Assembly (NCBI GenBank): GCA_003222555.1
Contig: QHWL01000091.1
Coordinates: forward strand, 419-9,575
DNA: 9,157 nucleotides
Source of the DNA: Acidobacteriota bacterium
GTDB taxonomy: Bacteria; Acidobacteriota; Vicinamibacteria; Vicinamibacterales; CAVVIG01
Reading direction: 5' to 3'
Shown here: one piece after another, positions 7,101 through 9,157 of the stretch
Numbering within the stretch: position 1 is the first letter of the stretch
Layout of the letters: the number at the start of each line of letters is the position of its first letter
Program-made: the position numbers and the translations under genes
Notes under the pieces: model-generated
What the model was told of the DNA's origin: nothing
The model's database searches: none
Seen by the model: only the letters and a program-made list of their open reading frames with translations

Positions 7101-7299
7101 ATCAACCGTGCCCTCCTGCTACTGACGCCTGTCGTCCTTCCCCTTCTCGAACGCGATCCCGGAACCCTGACACACGGCGCCTGACCCTCGTGCCGAGATC
7201 ATACTATCGGCAAAACGGATAGGCTGCCGACATTAAAGTCCAACGACCTTGACAAGCTGCTGCCGCCACTCTATCGTCGCGACAATCTGAGGGTTTGAC
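7101..7299. other. Divergent intergenic region
   Basis: It separates the minus-strand block (starting at 7100) from the DUF1326 gene (starting at 7300) and should hold promoters for both. The rightward promoter is visible at 7249-7277. For the leftward direction I see a -10-like TATGAT (minus strand, 7203-7198), but no -35 hexamer at the proper distance. Confidence 0.6.
7249..7277 (+). promoter_or_regulatory. Sigma-70-like promoter for the DUF1326 gene
   Basis: A perfect -35 TTGACA (7249-7254) is followed by a 17-base spacer and TATCGT (7272-7277), which matches four of six -10 positions. Transcription would begin about 15 bases before the start codon, leaving a very short leader that carries GAGGG (7289-7293) six bases before the ATG. 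Confidence 0.5.
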
Positions 7300-7905
7300 A
7301 TGGCAGAGAGCTGGCATCTCAGCGGAAAAGTCCTCGTCGCGTGCAACTGCGATTGGGGCTGTCCCTGCAACTTCAATGCGCGACCGACCACCGGAAAATG
7401 CGAAGGGGGCTGGACGTGGCACATCGACGAGGGCTCCTATGGCGACATCAAGCTGCATGGGCTGAGCTTCTCCGTTTACGTCAACTGGCCCGGCGCAATC
7501 CATGAGGGCAACGGCGAGGCCCTTGTCCTGATCGATTCTCGCGCAGATGCTGCGCAGCGCACGGCGATTGAAGTCCTTCTCGGAGGCACGGCCGGGGGGC
7601 CGTGGGGAGTCCTCGGCTGGACGTGGCCGAAGGTGCACGGGCCCTACGCCGCCTCGTACGATCTCGCTTTCGACGGCGTCAAGACGCGCCTCAGATGCGG
7701 TGAGTACGTCGAGGTCGAATGCGGCCCGATCCGAAATCAAGTAACGGGCGCCGAATCGTATCCCGGCGTGATCCTCCCGGAGGGAATCATCTTCAAGCAC
7801 GGCGATCTCGGCGCGACGACTCGCTTCCGGGTCTCGAACGGTATCGAGTACGATCATTCAGGTCAGTACATGGCGGTCGGGCCGTTCGAGTACGCGTGGC
7901 CGTGA
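7300..7905 (+). CDS. DUF1326 domain-containing protein
   Basis: A 201-residue protein of the DUF1326 family, function not established. The hallmark is the N-terminal cysteine cluster VACNCDWGCPCNF, with Cys15, 17, 21 and 23, plus Cys34 in GKCEGGWTWHIDEGSYGD. This spacing suggests metal or disulfide chemistry, which is inference. Other family traits are LHGLSFSVYVNWPGAIHEGNG (52-72), a Gly/Trp-rich turn GGPWGVLGWTWPKVHG, and the C-terminal HSGQYMAVGPFEYAWP. No signal peptide is seen, so it is probably cytoplasmic or membrane-associated. The start has GAGGG six bases upstream and a sigma-70-like promoter. In many genomes this gene precedes one for a DUF2182 predicted metal-binding membrane protein. 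Here that partner is not intact. Confidence 0.93.
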   Translation: MAESWHLSGKVLVACNCDWGCPCNFNARPTTGKCEGGWTWHIDEGSYGDIKLHGLSFSVYVNWPGAIHEGNGEALVLIDSRADAAQRTAIEVLLGGTAGGPWGVLGWTWPKVHGPYAASYDLAFDGVKTRLRCGEYVEVECGPIRNQVTGAESYPGVILPEGIIFKHGDLGATTRFRVSNGIEYDHSGQYMAVGPFEYAWP

Positions 7906-7931
7906 GCGGACTCGGCGATGTTCGACCGTGA
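7902..7931 (+). pseudogene. Possible vestigial start of a coupled downstream partner gene
   Basis: A GTG at 7902 overlaps the DUF1326 stop as GTGA, the usual sign of translational coupling. It encodes only VSGLGDVRP before a TGA at 7929. The next frame continues RDVPSICLSLPRTLF from about 7924. DUF1326 genes are commonly followed by DUF2182, whose proteins often begin with a short leader and a basic RRDR-like segment. This may be the truncated 5' end of such a gene. The similarity is weak and short; chance is possible. Confidence 0.25.
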
Positions 7932-8009
7932 TGTCCCCTCGATTTGTCTCAGCCTGCCTCGCACCCTGTTTTCTGCCTCGGCCCAAAGTCAACTCGATAG
8001 CCGCGGTGC

Positions 8010-8855
8010 TCAGGACGACGCGTGCCGCCGCGTGAGAAGAGTCACGGCCGGAGGCACCCGGAAGCGCACTGTTCCAACCCCTGTTGCCACAAAGAGATGG
8101 CGGCCGCTTTCAACGACGTGACCAGCGGCGAAGCGTTGGCCGAATTCCGATGGAACAATCACCGCCCCGGCGAAGGGCAACCGCACCTGGCCGCCGTGCG
8201 TATGGCCAACCAGGGTGAGTGTAACTCGGTCCGGGACGAGGGGGAAGATGTCGGGATTGTGCGTCAACAAGAGAACCGGCGTGCTACCGTCGGCGACTGC
8301 CGCCAGTGCGGCGGACAGATCACGCCGACCGGTCCACAGGTCGCTGATGCCTGCGACCCACAGCAGGCCGGCCGGCGTGTCGAGGCGGATGGCTGTGTCC
8401 TCAACGACGTGGATGCCGATTGTTTCGAGTGCCTGCCGCACGCGATCGTGGTCGAACCAGCCGTCGTGGTTGCCGAGAACGGCGACGACTCCACCCGGCG
8501 CGGGGAGTCGCGTCAACTCGATCACGATCTCTTCAGGCGGAACGAGGCGCCCACCGAGCACACCTTGAATGACAAGGTCGCCCAGAATACAGATGACGTC
8601 GGGCGGCGCCGCATTGGTGCGATCGACCGTCGAGTGGAGCTTGGCCATCCCGTTGAACGGAGATCCAACGTGCAGATCGGCGAGCACCGCGACACGCAAG
8701 GATCGTTCGCCAGGCCACCCCAGGCTCAGCTCGTGTTCTGCGACGGTGAGGCTCGCCGGTTCGAGCCAGAACGCCCATAGGCCCAACGGGACGACGACAC
8801 ATCCGACGAACCCTGTCGTCCAGGCCCACACTCGTCGACGCAATTGTGACCGCAA
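8010..8855 (-). CDS. Membrane-anchored metallophosphoesterase (YaeI/YkuE-like)
   Basis: A 281-residue calcineurin-like phosphoesterase that should hydrolyse phosphomono- or diesters with a two-metal centre; substrate unknown. The N-terminus is Arg-rich (RSQLRRRVW) and is followed by one membrane segment at about 11-31, so the enzyme domain probably faces the periplasm or is membrane-tethered. All metal motifs are present: ADLHVG (59-64), LGDLVIQG (91-98), GNHDGWF (128-134), LTHNPD (197-202) and GHTHGGQV (217-224). The end of the domain, GVGTVRFRVPPAV, is a few residues shorter than the usual GLGT-x-G-x-P-x-RF-x-PPE form. The start appears to be TTG at 8855 with AGGCGG six bases upstream; no ATG or GTG is available in frame nearby. 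It is convergent with the DUF1326 gene, 104 bases away, and I see no strong terminator between them. Confidence 0.92.
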   Translation of the reverse strand: MRSQLRRRVWAWTTGFVGCVVVPLGLWAFWLEPASLTVAEHELSLGWPGERSLRVAVLADLHVGSPFNGMAKLHSTVDRTNAAPPDVICILGDLVIQGVLGGRLVPPEEIVIELTRLPAPGGVVAVLGNHDGWFDHDRVRQALETIGIHVVEDTAIRLDTPAGLLWVAGISDLWTGRRDLSAALAAVADGSTPVLLLTHNPDIFPLVPDRVTLTLVGHTHGGQVRLPFAGAVIVPSEFGQRFAAGHVVESGRHLFVATGVGTVRFRVPPAVTLLTRRHASS

Positions 8856-9157
8856 TGGTTGCCGCCTAACGATGCGGCGCTCGGCCGAGAGTCGCGCGGG
8901 ATGGCTTTCGCGCTTAAGCGGTGTCGCGCAGAAACATGCTCGGTCGTCTAAGCTACTAGCAGAACCAGGAAACCAATCCGTACGCCGTTATGTGGAACGC
9001 GGATGTGGCTGACGCCCGCTAACGCAAAGAAGCTGGTGGAGTGGATGTGTGCGACCGTTTGCACGTATCCGGCGGCAGTGGGATGTATCCCACATCGCCA
9101 GATCTTGGGCGTTGGGTGAGCCGTCAAACGCACAAAGAAAGCCCGGGAGGCGTGCCT
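8856..9157. other. Intergenic region with palindromes, no gene seen
   Basis: No convincing coding frame is present. A 61-residue minus-strand frame (8948-9133) has no ribosome site or family resemblance. The stretch carries perfect ten-base palindromes CTCGGCCGAG (8880-8889) and CGCTTAAGCG (8911-8920). It also has a hairpin, GTGGGAT-GT-ATCCCAC (9078-9093). The leader of the metallophosphoesterase lies at its left end. Confidence 0.5.
9078..9093. repeat. Inverted repeat GTGGGAT-GT-ATCCCAC
   Basis: Seven-base perfect arms around a two-base centre. Its size and symmetry would fit a dimeric regulator's operator for a gene beyond the right edge or for the metallophosphoesterase. The two-base loop is too tight for a good hairpin. 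The role is unknown. Confidence 0.4.

Noticed and set aside
7198..7203. TATGAT on the minus strand as a promoter for the four-gene block
   Set aside because: There is no -35 match at 16-18 bases and no extended -10, so it is not a supportable promoter call by itself.
8641..8657. TTGGCC...TTGAA, resembling a -24/-12 sigma-54 promoter
   Set aside because: It lacks the essential GC at -12 and lies inside the metallophosphoesterase gene on the opposite strand, with no gene following.
8022..8780. Plus-strand frame of 252 residues
   Set aside because: It is antisense to the metallophosphoesterase, whose complete metal motifs settle the coding strand.

Overview
The window is a GC-rich, densely coded bacterial segment of 9157 bases. 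Its repertoire is a GAFTGA-type sigma-54 activator, exported proteins with the 'GxPDLxGxW ... RWEGxxLVxD' pattern, a DUF6152 protein, an NHL-type propeller and an exported amidohydrolase. In my experience this is typical of Acidobacteriota, especially Vicinamibacteria-like soil lineages. That placement is inference from gene content; no rRNA or marker gene is present. I see no tRNA, rRNA, CRISPR array, transposase or phage gene.

Layout. (1) Positions 3-1259, plus strand: the 3' part of a sigma-54-dependent activator whose N-terminal sensor lies upstream of the window. (2) 1260-1864: about 600 bases without an intact gene. They hold the minus-strand remnant of a small two-helix membrane protein (1389-1625) and the leader of the next gene. 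(3) 1865-3328, plus strand: an exported metal-dependent amidohydrolase. (4) 3474-7100, minus strand: a four-gene block read from right to left. It encodes a DUF6152 protein, two paralogous exported proteins of unknown function, and an exported six-bladed-propeller (NHL-type) protein. (5) 7101-7299: a divergent intergenic region with a good sigma-70-like promoter facing right. (6) 7300-7905, plus strand: a DUF1326 protein with a Cys-rich motif, followed by what may be the vestige of a translationally coupled partner. (7) 8010-8855, minus strand: a membrane-anchored metallophosphoesterase. (8) 8856-9157: no gene seen, but several short palindromes and integron-core-like heptamers.

How the genes may work together. 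All four products of the minus-strand block carry N-terminal export signals (one only if an internal start is used). The spacing is tight: a 4-base GTGA overlap, then 23 bases, then 71 bases. The block therefore looks like an operon for an envelope or periplasmic process. None of its members has a demonstrated reaction that can be read from this sequence, so it is the best candidate here for an undescribed system. The neighbouring amidohydrolase is also exported but is convergent to the block, so shared function is only a possibility.
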